Below are positions 24,712-32,978 of a stretch of DNA of 64,000 bases, one piece after another; position 1 is the first letter of the stretch; the number at the start of each line of letters is the position of its first letter. Position numbers and translations under genes: made by a program. The stretch spans positions 1 to 64,000 of the forward strand of contig NZ_SOAV01000004.1 of NCBI RefSeq assembly GCF_004364245.1. Direction: 5' to 3'. The notes under the pieces were generated by a model. It did no database searches and had not been told where the DNA came from. It was given only the letters and a program-made list of their open reading frames with translations. This DNA is from Streptomyces sp. BK208 (GTDB lineage: Bacteria > Actinomycetota > Actinomycetes > Streptomycetales > Streptomycetaceae).

Positions 24712-26970
24712 GTGTACGGCGGCGTGAAGGCAGCGGGGCGCTCGGCGCGGACACGGTTGCGGGACCGCGTCGCCGCGTCCGACCCGGGGCTGTTGCGGCT
24801 GACGGCGGGCTTGCGCACGGTGGGCGCCATCGCGCTGACACTGGGCGTGCTCGCCGTCGCCGGCGTCGACGTCAAGCATCTGGTGGCGGGGGCCATGGTG
24901 GCGATGGTCGCGACCTTCGCCATCCGGGAGAAGGAACCAGGCCCGCAGGCCGTCACACTGGCGCTGGGTCTGCCGGTCGCCCTGGCCTCGGTCTCGCTGA
25001 GCACGCTGCTCACCTCGCGGGTCGTCCTCGGCGACGCCTTCTTCGTCGTCCTGATCTTCTGCGCGGTCTTCGTCCGCCGGTTCGGCGACCGGGGCACGGC
25101 GCTCGGGCTGATCGGCTTCCAGGTCTACTTCGTGTCGCTGTTCGTCGGCGCGAAGGTGTCGGGGCTGCCGGGGCTGTACGCCGCGATCGCCGTGGCGTTC
25201 GCCTCCAGCGCGGTGGTGCGGTTCGGGGTGGTCCCGGCGACGCCCGCGCGCATCCTGCGGCTGCTGCGGCAGGCCTTCCGGGCCCGGCTGGCCCAGCTGA
25301 TCGCCACCCAGATCGAGCTGCTGGACGCCGGTCCCGACGCCATCGACAAGACGCTGGTGCGCCTGCGCGAGGGCACCGCGCGCCTGCACGAGACCGCCCT
25401 GCTGATCCAGTCCCGGCTGGAGGAGGGCACGCCCGACGCGTCCACGGCCCGCCTGGTGCAGCGGCGCATCGCGGACGCCGAGATCGCCTCCGAGCGCCTC
25501 GGCCTGCTGCTGCTGACCGCGCGCAGCGCCGAGCGGGCGGACACCCTGACCCTGCACCTGCCCGGCGCGCCCGCTCCCGCGGTGGGGCACTCGCCGGCGC
25601 CGGGTGAGGCCACGGAGACACTGCGCCGCGATCTGGCGGCGCTGCGCACGCTGGTGCTGCGGCCGCCCGCCGAGGCGCGCGGCACCGCGCTGTCCCACCT
25701 GCGCAACCGGCTGCTCGGCTACCGCGACGAGGAGAACCTTCCCGACGCGACCGCGGCCGTCCAGGACGTGTTCCGCGGCATCGGTGAGGCGGCACGCGCG
25801 GTCATGGGCCTCAGGATCGCTCTGGACGGGCCGCAGGACGAGTCGGACGACTCACCGGCCACCGCCAGGTCCCGCGAGGAGCTGGACGCCGAGGACGCGG
25901 CCATCGACGCCGGTGAGGAGGCGGTGCAGGAGGAGGAGCCGACCGGGCTGCGGCGGCCCACCACGCGCGCCGCGGTGCAGGTGGCCGTGGGGTCCTCGCT
26001 GGCCATCGTCGGCGGCGAGTTCCTGTCCACGCAGCGCTGGTACTGGGCGGTCCTGACCTGCTGGATCGTCTTCATCAACACCGCCTCGACGGGCGAGATC
26101 CTGGTCAAGGGCTACCGCCGTCTGCTCGGCACCGTGCTGGGCGTGGTGGCGGGCATCGTGCTGGCCGGCCTGGTCGGCAACCACACCTGGACCGCGTTCG
26201 GGCTGGTGCTGGTGCTGATCTTCGCGATGTTCTACACGGCGCCGCTGTCCTACACGCTGATGTCGTTCTTCGTCACCGCGATGCTGGGGCTGCTGTACAC
26301 GCTGCTGCACACCTACAGCATGTCGGTGCTGCTGCTGCGGGTGGAGGAGACGGCGCTCGGCGCGGTCTGCGGGATCGTGGCGGCGGCGCTGGTGCTGCCG
26401 ATCCGCACCGACCGGCGTACGAACGAACTCCTCGGCACGGTCCTTGAGCGGCTCACCGACGTGACGGAGGGCGCCGTCGACCAGCTCAGCGGCGGTCCGG
26501 CGGCCGATCTGCTGGACACGGCGCGGGAGCTGGACCAGGCGCTGGGCGACCTGCGGGCGGCCACCCAGCCGCTGACCCATCCGATCACGCCGCTGCGGGC
26601 CCGGCGGGACACGGCCCAGTACGTGGTGGCGCTGCTGGAGACCTGCGCCTATCACGCGCGGTCGCTGGCGGCGACGGCCGAGCTGCTGCCCACCCATCCC
26701 TCGATCGCGGCCGACCCGCGGCTGCGCGGTGCCGTGCGGCGCACTGTGCGCAACATCGAGGCGATCGCCGCCCGCGTCACCGAGGACGACGCCGGGACGG
26801 AGGTGGAGACCGGCCCGAGCATCGCCTCGCTGCTGGAGCCGGACGCCGCCGGGGTGCCGCGGTACGGGCGCATCACGGGCCGGGTACTGCGGCATCTGGA
26901 GCGGCTGGACGAGGCGGTGGTCGGCCTCGCCCGGCCGCTGGGGGTGCCCGTCAAGGCGCCGCAGCGGTGA
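24712..26970 (+). CDS. FUSC-family integral membrane protein (putative aromatic acid/efflux transporter)
   Basis: 752 residues (GTG 24712; GTG 24724 is an equally plausible start). Two membrane blocks: about 25-190 and 410-570, each with five to six helices (e.g. LVLVLIFAMFYTAPLSYTLM), separated by a soluble region with acidic stretches. This duplicated 4-to-6 TM plus cytosolic design matches the FUSC/YccS/AaeB-like superfamily. The second block (ISLA-type SSLAIVGGEFLSTQRWYWAVLT) is typical of FUSC. Substrate unknown. It follows ndh by 120 bases and is transcribed the same way. Confidence 0.8.
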   Translation: MYGGVKAAGRSARTRLRDRVAASDPGLLRLTAGLRTVGAIALTLGVLAVAGVDVKHLVAGAMVAMVATFAIREKEPGPQAVTLALGLPVALASVSLSTLLTSRVVLGDAFFVVLIFCAVFVRRFGDRGTALGLIGFQVYFVSLFVGAKVSGLPGLYAAIAVAFASSAVVRFGVVPATPARILRLLRQAFRARLAQLIATQIELLDAGPDAIDKTLVRLREGTARLHETALLIQSRLEEGTPDASTARLVQRRIADAEIASERLGLLLLTARSAERADTLTLHLPGAPAPAVGHSPAPGEATETLRRDLAALRTLVLRPPAEARGTALSHLRNRLLGYRDEENLPDATAAVQDVFRGIGEAARAVMGLRIALDGPQDESDDSPATARSREELDAEDAAIDAGEEAVQEEEPTGLRRPTTRAAVQVAVGSSLAIVGGEFLSTQRWYWAVLTCWIVFINTASTGEILVKGYRRLLGTVLGVVAGIVLAGLVGNHTWTAFGLVLVLIFAMFYTAPLSYTLMSFFVTAMLGLLYTLLHTYSMSVLLLRVEETALGAVCGIVAAALVLPIRTDRRTNELLGTVLERLTDVTEGAVDQLSGGPAADLLDTARELDQALGDLRAATQPLTHPITPLRARRDTAQYVVALLETCAYHARSLAATAELLPTHPSIAADPRLRGAVRRTVRNIEAIAARVTEDDAGTEVETGPSIASLLEPDAAGVPRYGRITGRVLRHLERLDEAVVGLARPLGVPVKAPQR

Positions 26971-26999
26971 CGGTGCCACCCGGTGGGTGTGGGTGAGGG

Positions 27000-27434
27000 T
27001 CAGAAGTCGCTGGGCATACCGCTGGCCTCGGCGATGCCGCGCAGTTCCTCGTTCTGCTGGTGGCGTTCCTTGAGGTAGTCGGCTATCTCGCCGAGGCGCT
27101 CGGGGTCGGAGGCGGTGGCCGCGTCGGTGACCACCCGGACCGGTCCGGTCACGTCGGTGTCTATCTCGACGACCTCGTTGTCGAGACGTCCGGTGACGGC
27201 GGTGGCGATGACCAGAGCGGCCTCGTCCCTGATCTCCTGGGGCAGCGCCTCGGCGCTGTCCCCGTCCAGGGAGAAGTCGATGGTCGGCATCTGCTGCTCG
27301 TCGATCGCCTGGAGGACCGGTTCCACCACGCTGAGCAGCAGCTGGTAGTCGTCGTTCGGCATGCGGACGCGCAGGAGGTCGAGGTAGACGTCCACGGGAC
27401 GTCCGTCCGGCGGAGGAATCTCGTGTTCGTTCAT
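27000..27434 (-). CDS. Conserved hypothetical protein
   Basis: 144 residues, acidic, beginning MNEHEIPPPDGRPVDVYLDLLRVRMP; no signal peptide, membrane segment or catalytic motif that I recognise. Predicted mixed alpha/beta with a helical C-terminal third (YLKERHQQNEELRGIAEASG). It lies 28 bases downstream of the DUF1206 gene on the same strand and is probably co-transcribed with it, which hints at an envelope or stress role only by association. Confidence 0.7.
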   Translation of the reverse strand: MNEHEIPPPDGRPVDVYLDLLRVRMPNDDYQLLLSVVEPVLQAIDEQQMPTIDFSLDGDSAEALPQEIRDEAALVIATAVTGRLDNEVVEIDTDVTGPVRVVTDAATASDPERLGEIADYLKERHQQNEELRGIAEASGMPSDF

Positions 27435-27462
27435 TCGCCCCGTGTTCCCCGTGCCGGGCGGC

Positions 27463-28296
27463 TCAGACCCTCCGCCAGCGGGCGAGGGTGAAGGAGAACA
27501 CGCCGAAAAGCACCAGTCCGGCGGCGACCAGGACCAGCAGCCAGGGGCCGAGGGGGGTGTCGGCGAAGGAGCGCAGGGTGTCGTCCAGTCCCTTGACCCG
27601 GTCGGGGTCGTAGTCGACGGCGGCCCGAACGGCGAAGACGCCGGCCCCGGCGAAGACGAGGCCGCGGGCCACCCCGCCGCCCACGCCGGTGACGTCGACC
27701 AGTCGCCGGACGCGGGGGCTCAGCTCGCCGAGCTTCATCTTCTTGTGATAGCTGCGGCGCGCCGCCTGGATGCCGATGACGGCTCCGGCGATGACGATGC
27801 CGACGCCCGCGATGCCCACGAGCCACCGGCCGGCGGGTATGTCCATCACCCTGGCCGTGACGTCCCGGGACTGCCGGTCGCTGGAGCCGCCGCCGCCCGC
27901 ACCCGCCGCGAAGGCCAGCACGGAGTAGGCGACGAAGGCGTAGAACACGCAGCGGGCGGCGGCCGGCAGGCGCTTCTTGGCCGTGTGGCCGTCCTTGCCC
28001 GTGACGCCGAAGAGCGCCTCGGACAGCCTCCACAGAGCCATGCCGACGAGCCCGGCGCCCAGCGCCCACAGCAGGACGGCCCCGAACGGCTTGTCCGCCA
28101 GCTCCTCCAGGGCGCCGCCCCGGTCCGCCTGCCGGTTGCCCGAACCGAAGGCGATCTGCAGGGCCAGGATGCCGACCAGCAGGTAGATGACACCGCGGGC
28201 GGTGAGCCCGGCCCGGGCGGCCCCCTCGGCCGCCGACCCGTTGGCGGCCCGCCTGGCGCGGCCCCGTCCGGTGAGTGCCTGGACACGTGCGTTCAT
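27463..28296 (-). CDS. DUF1206 family membrane protein
   Basis: 277 residues starting MNARVQALTGRGRARR at 28296, with GGGAGGGG six bases upstream on the minus strand; the longer open frame above it is unlikely. Six transmembrane helices arranged as three repeated pairs, each with a GV/GL-type first helix (ARAGLTARGVIYLLVGIL, RCVFYAFVAYSVLAF, ARGLVFAGAGVFAVRAA), the hallmark of DUF1206. Function unknown; common in actinobacteria near stress genes. Transcribed toward the small hypothetical gene. Confidence 0.85.
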   Translation of the reverse strand: MNARVQALTGRGRARRAANGSAAEGAARAGLTARGVIYLLVGILALQIAFGSGNRQADRGGALEELADKPFGAVLLWALGAGLVGMALWRLSEALFGVTGKDGHTAKKRLPAAARCVFYAFVAYSVLAFAAGAGGGGSSDRQSRDVTARVMDIPAGRWLVGIAGVGIVIAGAVIGIQAARRSYHKKMKLGELSPRVRRLVDVTGVGGGVARGLVFAGAGVFAVRAAVDYDPDRVKGLDDTLRSFADTPLGPWLLVLVAAGLVLFGVFSFTLARWRRV

Positions 28297-28381
28297 GTGA
28301 ATCCCCTCCCGAAATTCCGGATGCCCCGGCATCCTGCGCGCACACCGCCACGGTCGCCGGTGTGCCTGCGACGGCCGACGT

Positions 28382-28422
28382 GCGGCTGCCCGCACACCGC
28401 CTTGCGGTGTGCGGGCAGCCGC
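28382..28422 (-). terminator. Strong hairpin between the DUF5133 and DUF1206 genes
   Basis: Perfect 19-base arms (28382-28400 and 28404-28422) around a 3-base loop (CTT), without a U-tract. It lies just downstream of the DUF5133 gene stop on the minus strand and upstream of the DUF1206 gene, so it probably terminates transcription from the sigM-side genes. A weaker 8-bp hairpin (28340-28365, GCACACCG/CGGTGTGC) follows. Confidence 0.65.
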
Positions 28423-28462
28423 GCCGTCGTGCCCCTGTGCGTCCCTGGTCCGTTCGTCCTCG

Positions 28463-28708
28463 TCAGTCCGCCACGCCCGCGGGTGCGCCACCGGGCACGG
28501 GCGCCGGCTCCAGCGCGGCCGCCAGCTGGCGCCGGGCGGCCTCCAGGGCCCCGCGCACGTCACGGGTGCCGGTGGACACGCACAGCGTGTAGGCGAGGTC
28601 CCGGGTCCGCGGGCCCGGTTCGCCCGTCACGTCCGCGGGCTCGTTCGTGGCGGCCGTCTCGTACTCCTCCAGGAGTCTGCGCAGTTCCGCGGGGTGTGGC
28701 ATCAGCAT
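28463..28708 (-). CDS. DUF5133 family small protein
   Basis: 81 residues beginning MLMPHPAELRRLLEEYE, the characteristic opening of the Streptomyces DUF5133 family; GGGAGGGA lies upstream. An ATG two codons later could also start it. Two helical segments and a Pro/Ala-rich end; no known function. It follows sigM by 55 bases on the same strand, suggesting membership in a sigM operon. Confidence 0.75.
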   Translation of the reverse strand: MLMPHPAELRRLLEEYETAATNEPADVTGEPGPRTRDLAYTLCVSTGTRDVRGALEAARRQLAAALEPAPVPGGAPAGVAD

Positions 28709-28763
28709 CCGTCTCGTCCCTCCCTGGTGGTGCCCCGTGCGTCCGGCCCCTCGTCCCCGCGGC

Positions 28764-29630
28764 TCACCGGGGGCGCGCCGCGTGGCCGGGGCGGACCGCC
28801 CGCTGTCCCATCGCCTCGTCGCGCACGCGGGCGCAGCTGCGGCTGATGAGCCGGGACACGTGCATCTGCGAGATGCCGAGGCAGTCGGCGATCCGGCTCT
28901 GTGTCATGTCCTCGAAGAAGCGCATGTAGAGAATGGCGCGCTCCCTCTCGGGCAGCTTGCGCAGGCCTTCCTTGGCCGACTCGCGGTCGATCACGGTGTC
29001 GTAGGAGGTGTCGGCCGCGCCGAGGGTGTCCGCGAGGCTGTAGCCGTCGTCGCCGGCCGCCAGTTCGGCGTCCAGCGACAGGGTGCTGAAGCTCTCCAGC
29101 GCCTCCATGCCGGCGGTGACCTCGTCCTCGGTCAGCCCGGTGTGGGCGGCCAGGGCGGCCACCGACGGTTCGGGACTGCCCGGGCTCTGGACGAGTTCCC
29201 TGCGGGCGACACGCACCTTGTTGCGCAGTTCCTGGACGCGGCGGGGCACCCGCAGGGCCCACATCCGGTCGCGGAAGTGGCGCTTGACCTCACCGGTGAT
29301 GGTGGGCACGGCGTAGCTCTCGAAGGCTCCCCGCTCCGGGTCGAAGCGGTCGATGGCCTTGACCAGGCCGAGCGCCGCGACCTGGCGGAGGTCCTCGAGG
29401 GATTCGCCGCGGTCCCGGAACCGCCCGGCGATCCGGTGTGCCATGGGCAGCCAGGCCGTGACGAGTTCGTCGCGTACGGCGTCCCGCTCGGGGCCGTCCG
29501 GCAGTCCCGCCAGCCGGCCGAAGAGCGCCATGGTGTCCGGGGCGTCGTCGTGCCGACGGCGGGTGGCGGTGGCGGAAGAGTCGGTCGACTGGGGGGTGAC
29601 GGGACGGATGGCGGGTGTTTCTATGAGCAT
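28764..29630 (-). CDS. sigM: SigB/F-family RNA polymerase sigma factor, SigM-like
   Basis: 288 residues from ATG 29630 (MLIETPAIRPV; AGGAG ten bases upstream). Sigma region 2 is DLRQVAALGLVKAIDRFDP...YAVPTITGEVKRHFRD, region 3 covers RRVQELRNKVRVARREL, and region 4 is LPERERAILYMRFFEDMTQSRIADCLGISQMHVSRLISR, the SigB/F signature. Gene order against S. coelicolor (recollected) places it at SCO7314, sigM, the last step of the SigB-SigL-SigM cascade in osmotic and oxidative stress. An RsbW-like ATPase gene lies directly upstream on the same strand. The residues open above 29630 look like leader. Confidence 0.88.
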   Translation of the reverse strand: MLIETPAIRPVTPQSTDSSATATRRRHDDAPDTMALFGRLAGLPDGPERDAVRDELVTAWLPMAHRIAGRFRDRGESLEDLRQVAALGLVKAIDRFDPERGAFESYAVPTITGEVKRHFRDRMWALRVPRRVQELRNKVRVARRELVQSPGSPEPSVAALAAHTGLTEDEVTAGMEALESFSTLSLDAELAAGDDGYSLADTLGAADTSYDTVIDRESAKEGLRKLPERERAILYMRFFEDMTQSRIADCLGISQMHVSRLISRSCARVRDEAMGQRAVRPGHAARPR

Positions 29631-29814
29631 GCGGATTCGCTCCTGAACGGTGGTCTCAGGGGACTTTCCGCGGGAACGGCGCTGTCCGGGTCGCCCCGGC
29701 ACAGCCGGAGCGCCGAAACGGCTGTGCCGCTCCCGCTGCTGCGCCTCCGGTCCGAAGCACGAAACTGCGACTGCCCCTGCCCCGGTGGAACAAACTCCGC
29801 TTTTCCAAAAGTCA

Positions 29815-30276
29815 TCAGGACAGCGGAACGAGCACGGTGATGCACTTGCCTCCCGAGGGAAGATCTGCCACGCGTACCTCGCGTGCCAGGCGGCAGACGA
29901 TCGGCCAGCCCCGGCCGCCCAGGCGCCGGCGGCCGCGGTCGTCGGTGGGGGCCAACGCCACCGGGACGTCGTGGCTGCGGTCGCACACCGACAGGCGCAC
30001 CCCGGGATCCCCCACGTCCACCTGGAAGTCGGTGACGCCTCCGCCGTGCAGGATGGCGTTGGTGGTCAGCTCCGAGGCGACGAGCAACGCGTCCGACAGG
30101 GCGCCCGCGTCGCACCACGCGCGGTCGTGCGGGCCGGCCCCGGCGGCGCCGGCGTGTGCCGTGACGGCGTCCTCGACCGCCCTGCGGGCGTCGGCGGGCC
30201 GGCACGGCCGGTAGCGGTGGTGCGCGTCCGAGCCGCGCTCCTCGACGGCGGACTGCATCGTGTCCCTGTCACACAT
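29815..30276 (-). CDS. RsbW-like ATP-binding protein next to sigM
   Basis: 153 residues, ATG 30276 with GGGAGC upstream. HATPase signatures: N-box LLVASELTTNAILHGGG, G1-like CDRSHD, and RLGGRGWPIVCRLA. It is oriented toward sigM, 184 bases away, making it a candidate anti-sigma factor for SigM, although no STAS antagonist accompanies it. A duplicated 17-base motif sits just before its start. The 184-base gap to sigM includes GTTT-N15-GGGCAG on the minus strand (around 29771-29795), a poor SigB-type match. Confidence 0.83.
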   Translation of the reverse strand: MCDRDTMQSAVEERGSDAHHRYRPCRPADARRAVEDAVTAHAGAAGAGPHDRAWCDAGALSDALLVASELTTNAILHGGGVTDFQVDVGDPGVRLSVCDRSHDVPVALAPTDDRGRRRLGGRGWPIVCRLAREVRVADLPSGGKCITVLVPLS

Positions 30277-30284
30277 CCGTCAGC

Positions 30285-30325
30285 TCCCTGGTCGGTGGAA
30301 GGGCCCGGTCCCTGGTCGGTGGGAG
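30285..30325. repeat. Direct repeat, 17 bp with 24-bp period, upstream of an RsbW-like gene
   Basis: TCCCTGGTCGGTGG occurs at 30285-30298 and 30309-30322, with three further matching or near-matching bases (AAG/GAG) after each copy. The repeat overlaps the leader of the minus-strand ATPase gene, whose start is at 30276. Spacing near two helical turns suits a regulator binding twice on one face. Confidence 0.6.
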
Positions 30326-30453
30326 TCCGAGACCCGGCCGCTCGCGCCGTGCGGCCCGTCCCTGTCGGCTGACCTCTGCGGGTACCGGCAAACATCAGGT
30401 CCACCACGCGGCCCAAGGGCCATCCGGGCGCCGTACGGGGGTACGCGGAGTGC

Positions 30454-30669
30454 ATGACGGATGTTGTGGACTCGGACGAACTGCTGCGCCGGATGCACCG
30501 CGCGAGGGCCTGCGCGGTGGAAGAAGGACGCCGTTGGCGGTCGCGCAGCGAGGAACTGCGGACGACCGATCCGCAGGGGTCGCAGGAGGCCGCCGTGCGG
30601 ACGGTGGCCTACGAGGCCGTGCTGCGGGTGCTCGACGAGGTGCTGACCCCGGGCCGTACCTCGGGGTGA
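30454..30669 (+). CDS. Small conserved hypothetical protein
   Basis: 71 residues, MTDVVDSDELLRRMHRARACAVEEGRRWR..., highly charged and helical, no membrane segment. Codon usage is typical of the neighbours. The ATG is only 10 bases after a GGGTAC hexamer (30439-30444), so a leaderless SigB-family transcript is imaginable, but no -35 partner fits. It lies 48 bases upstream of the decarboxylase gene. Function unknown. Confidence 0.6.
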   Translation: MTDVVDSDELLRRMHRARACAVEEGRRWRSRSEELRTTDPQGSQEAAVRTVAYEAVLRVLDEVLTPGRTSG

Positions 30670-30717
30670 CGGGCCGCGGGACGGATTGACGGGGCGGCGG
30701 ACGGGAAACCGGGCGGC

Positions 30718-32196
30718 ATGACAGCCGACCACCATCACGCACCGGTCCTGGAAGCCCTCGTCGACTACCACCGTGAGGGGCGCCTCTCGTTCACGCCACC
30801 TGGCCACAAGCAGGCGCGCGGGGCCGACCCGGCGGTGCGCGAGGTGCTGGGTGACGCGGTGTTCTACGGCGACGTCCTGGCGGTGGGCGGGCTCGACGAC
30901 CGGCTCACCCGGGGACGGGTGCTGCAGCGGGCCCAGGAGCTGATGGCGGACGCCGTCCACGCCGACCACACCTTCTTCTCGACGTGCGGGAGTTCCCTGT
31001 CGGTGAAGGCGGCGATGCTGGCGGTCGCGGGACCGCACGAGAAGCTGCTGATCGGCCGGGACGCCCACAAGTCGGTGGTCTCGGGGCTGATCCTGTCCGG
31101 CATCGAACCGGTCTGGGTCGAGCCGCGCTGGGACGCCGAGCGGCATCTGGCGCATCCGCCGTCCCCCGAGGCGTTCGAGGAGGCCTTCGCCGCCCACCCC
31201 GACGCCAAGGGTGCGCTGGTGACCAGCCCGACGCCGTACGGGGCCAGTGCCGACCTGCGGGCCGTCGCCGAGGTCTGCCACCGGCGCTCGGTGCCGCTCA
31301 TCGTCGACGAGGCGTGGGGCGCGCACCTGCCCTTCCACCCCGACCTGCCGTCCTGGGCGATGGACGCGGGCGCCGACATCTGCGTGACCAGCATCCACAA
31401 GATGGGCAGCGGTCTTGAGCAGGGCTCGGTCTTCCACCTGCGCGGTGACCTGGTGCCGCCGAAGCTTCTCGGGATGCGCGCCGACCTGCTGGGCAGCACC
31501 AGCCCCTCGGTGCTGATCTTCGCCGGGCTCGACGGCTGGCGCCGGCAGATGGCGCTGCGTGGGCACGAGGTGATGGGCGGCGCGCTGGAACTGGCGGCCG
31601 ACGTCCGGGCGGCGGTCGAGGAGATCGAGGGCCTGCACGTCAACGAACGCGAGGACTTCTGCGGTCCCGGTCTCGCCCACGGCTTCGACCCGCTGCCGGT
31701 CATCATCGACCTGGACGGGCTCGGCATCTCGGGCTACCAGGCGGCGGACTGGCTGCGCGAGCACCGCGGCGTGATCGCGCACATCACCGACCACCGCCGG
31801 ATCGGCGCGCAGATCACCCACGGCGACGACCGGGAGACCGCCGACGAACTGCTCACCGCCCTCAAGGACCTCGCCCGGGCCGCGCCCGGCCTGCCGCCGG
31901 CGCCGCGGATCGAGGTCCCCTCGCCCGCCGGGCTGCGGATGCCGCAGGTGGCCCTGCCCCGGGACGCGTTCTTCGGGCCCACCGAGGACGTGCCCCTGGA
32001 GCGGGCCGCCGGCCGGATCGCGGCGGAGATGATCACGCCATACCCGCCCGGTATCCCGGCCGTCCTGCCGGGCGAGCGGCTGGCCGAGCCGGTCCTGCGC
32101 TATCTGCGCAGCGGTCTGGAGGGCGGGATGTACCTGCCCGACCCGAGCGATCCGGCTCTGGAGACGATCAGGGTCGTCGCGGAGAGTGAGGACTGA
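30718..32196 (+). CDS. Orn/Lys/Arg decarboxylase-family PLP enzyme
   Basis: 492-residue fold-type I PLP protein. SFTPPGHKQARGAD opens the domain, HADHTFFSTCGSSLSVKAAM binds the cofactor phosphate, VDEAWGAHLPFHP carries the PLP-pyridine Asp, and TSIHKMGSGLEQGS holds the Schiff-base Lys. The C-terminal domain includes MITPYPPGIPAVLPGE, typical of the major group of ornithine, lysine and arginine decarboxylases. Substrate cannot be assigned from sequence alone. It is shorter than E. coli SpeC/CadA (about 710) because the N-terminal wing domain is missing, like the Bacillus SpeA/YaaO group. Likely role in polyamine synthesis or acid response. Confidence 0.88.
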   Translation: MTADHHHAPVLEALVDYHREGRLSFTPPGHKQARGADPAVREVLGDAVFYGDVLAVGGLDDRLTRGRVLQRAQELMADAVHADHTFFSTCGSSLSVKAAMLAVAGPHEKLLIGRDAHKSVVSGLILSGIEPVWVEPRWDAERHLAHPPSPEAFEEAFAAHPDAKGALVTSPTPYGASADLRAVAEVCHRRSVPLIVDEAWGAHLPFHPDLPSWAMDAGADICVTSIHKMGSGLEQGSVFHLRGDLVPPKLLGMRADLLGSTSPSVLIFAGLDGWRRQMALRGHEVMGGALELAADVRAAVEEIEGLHVNEREDFCGPGLAHGFDPLPVIIDLDGLGISGYQAADWLREHRGVIAHITDHRRIGAQITHGDDRETADELLTALKDLARAAPGLPPAPRIEVPSPAGLRMPQVALPRDAFFGPTEDVPLERAAGRIAAEMITPYPPGIPAVLPGERLAEPVLRYLRSGLEGGMYLPDPSDPALETIRVVAESED

Positions 32197-32249
32197 GGGG
32201 AGGTCTCGGTGCGGGGTGAGTGAAACAGGTCACTCGCCCCGGTGCCGGT

Positions 32250-32279
32250 TTCACGGAACTCCCAGAGATGGTTTAGCGT
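32250..32279 (+). promoter_or_regulatory. HrdB-type promoter candidate for a small RNA
   Basis: TTCACG at 32250-32255, an 18-base spacer and TAGCGT at 32274-32279. Transcription would start near 32286 and end at the terminator about 85 bases later, with no room for a protein gene. Confidence 0.5.
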
Positions 32280-32285
32280 TCATAC

Positions 32286-32371
32286 ATACGTGGCGACGGA
32301 GTCGACGGAAAGTCCTCCGCGGCCACCGCTTACGGCCCTGGCCGGCCTCCCCCGTCCGGCCAGGGCTTTTT
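32286..32371 (+). ncRNA. Probable small RNA with two hairpins (possibly 6C-like)
   Basis: Between a promoter-like pair and a U-tract there are two hairpins. The first (about 32290-32326) pairs GTGGC and CGGAG with CTCCG and GCCAC around a 13-base loop. The second (32335-32366) has perfect 11-base arms, GCCCTGGCCGG/CCGGCCAGGGC, a C-rich ten-base loop (CCTCCCCCGT) and TTTTT. The compact layout, intrinsic terminator and C-rich loop recall the actinobacterial 6C RNA, but the first loop lacks a C run, so identity is uncertain. It lies about 145 bases upstream of the Crp-like gene and could also be that gene's attenuated leader. The rest of the 32197-32515 gap holds nothing I can name. Confidence 0.6.
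32335..32371 (+). terminator. Rho-independent terminator
   Basis: 11-bp GC-rich stem (arms 32335-32345 and 32356-32366), ten-base loop and five T residues at 32367-32371. It is the clearest intrinsic terminator in the window and ends the proposed small RNA, or read-through from the decarboxylase gene. Confidence 0.8.
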
Positions 32372-32515
32372 CACGCCCTCACGCGACCGTCCCCGCTTCC
32401 GGCACGGAATCCGTACGGGATCCGCCGTCCGCCGAGGTGCTCAGGGCGCCGACAGCGACTCCAATGGGCTTAGGGAAAGCCCCGGAACCGAATCGCCGGC
32501 GAGGAGCCCCGTGCC

Positions 32516-32971
32516 ATGACCAAAGCGATCAAACTCCTGACCGCCCTGCCCCTCCCCCAGCGCGAGCGGCTGATGAGGCTCGCCCGTGAGGTCTCCTTCC
32601 CGGAGGACGACCTCATCTTCGAGGCGGGCAGCCGGGCCGACCGTTTCTGGGTCATCCGCTCCGGCGCGGTCTCCCTGACCCAGCAGGTCACCTCGGTGCA
32701 GCGGGTCACGGTGGCCAGTCTCGGCGTGGGCGACCTGCTCGGCTGGTCCTGGCTGTTCCCGCCCTACGAGTGGGACTTCGGCGCCGAGGCGTTCAGCCAG
32801 GTGCGCGCCTACGAGTTCGACGCGGCCGCCGTGCTCGACCTGTGCGAGCGGGACCCGCAGCTGGGCATCGTGCTGGTGCGCTCGGTCGCGGAGATCCTCG
32901 CGCACCGGCTGGAGTCCACCCGGGGCCGGCTCATGGAGCACTACGCGCTGCACGGACGCGGCTCCCTGTGA
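32516..32971 (+). CDS. Crp-like cyclic-nucleotide-binding protein without DNA-binding domain
   Basis: 151 residues, ATG with GAGGAG nine bases upstream. The whole chain is one cNMP-binding beta-barrel: FPEDDLIFEAGSRADRFWVIRSGAVSL, followed by VGDLLGWSWLFPPYEWDFGAEA and a C-terminal helix. The helix-turn-helix of Crp/Fnr regulators is absent; the gene ends right after the linker helix. The phosphate-binding cassette is atypical, so cAMP binding is uncertain. Similar one-domain proteins occur in Streptomyces. It is followed convergently by an MFS gene, 7 bases away. Confidence 0.83.
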   Translation: MTKAIKLLTALPLPQRERLMRLAREVSFPEDDLIFEAGSRADRFWVIRSGAVSLTQQVTSVQRVTVASLGVGDLLGWSWLFPPYEWDFGAEAFSQVRAYEFDAAAVLDLCERDPQLGIVLVRSVAEILAHRLESTRGRLMEHYALHGRGSL

Positions 32972-32978
32972 GGCGCCG

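Noticed and set aside
30380..30444. Two GGGTAC hexamers upstream of the small gene at 30454 taken as SigB-type promoters
   Set aside because: Neither has a GNNT element at 14-16 bases, so I did not list them as promoters.
32286..32371. Firm naming of the small RNA as 6C RNA
   Set aside because: Only one hairpin loop is C-rich; the family call needs a covariance search.
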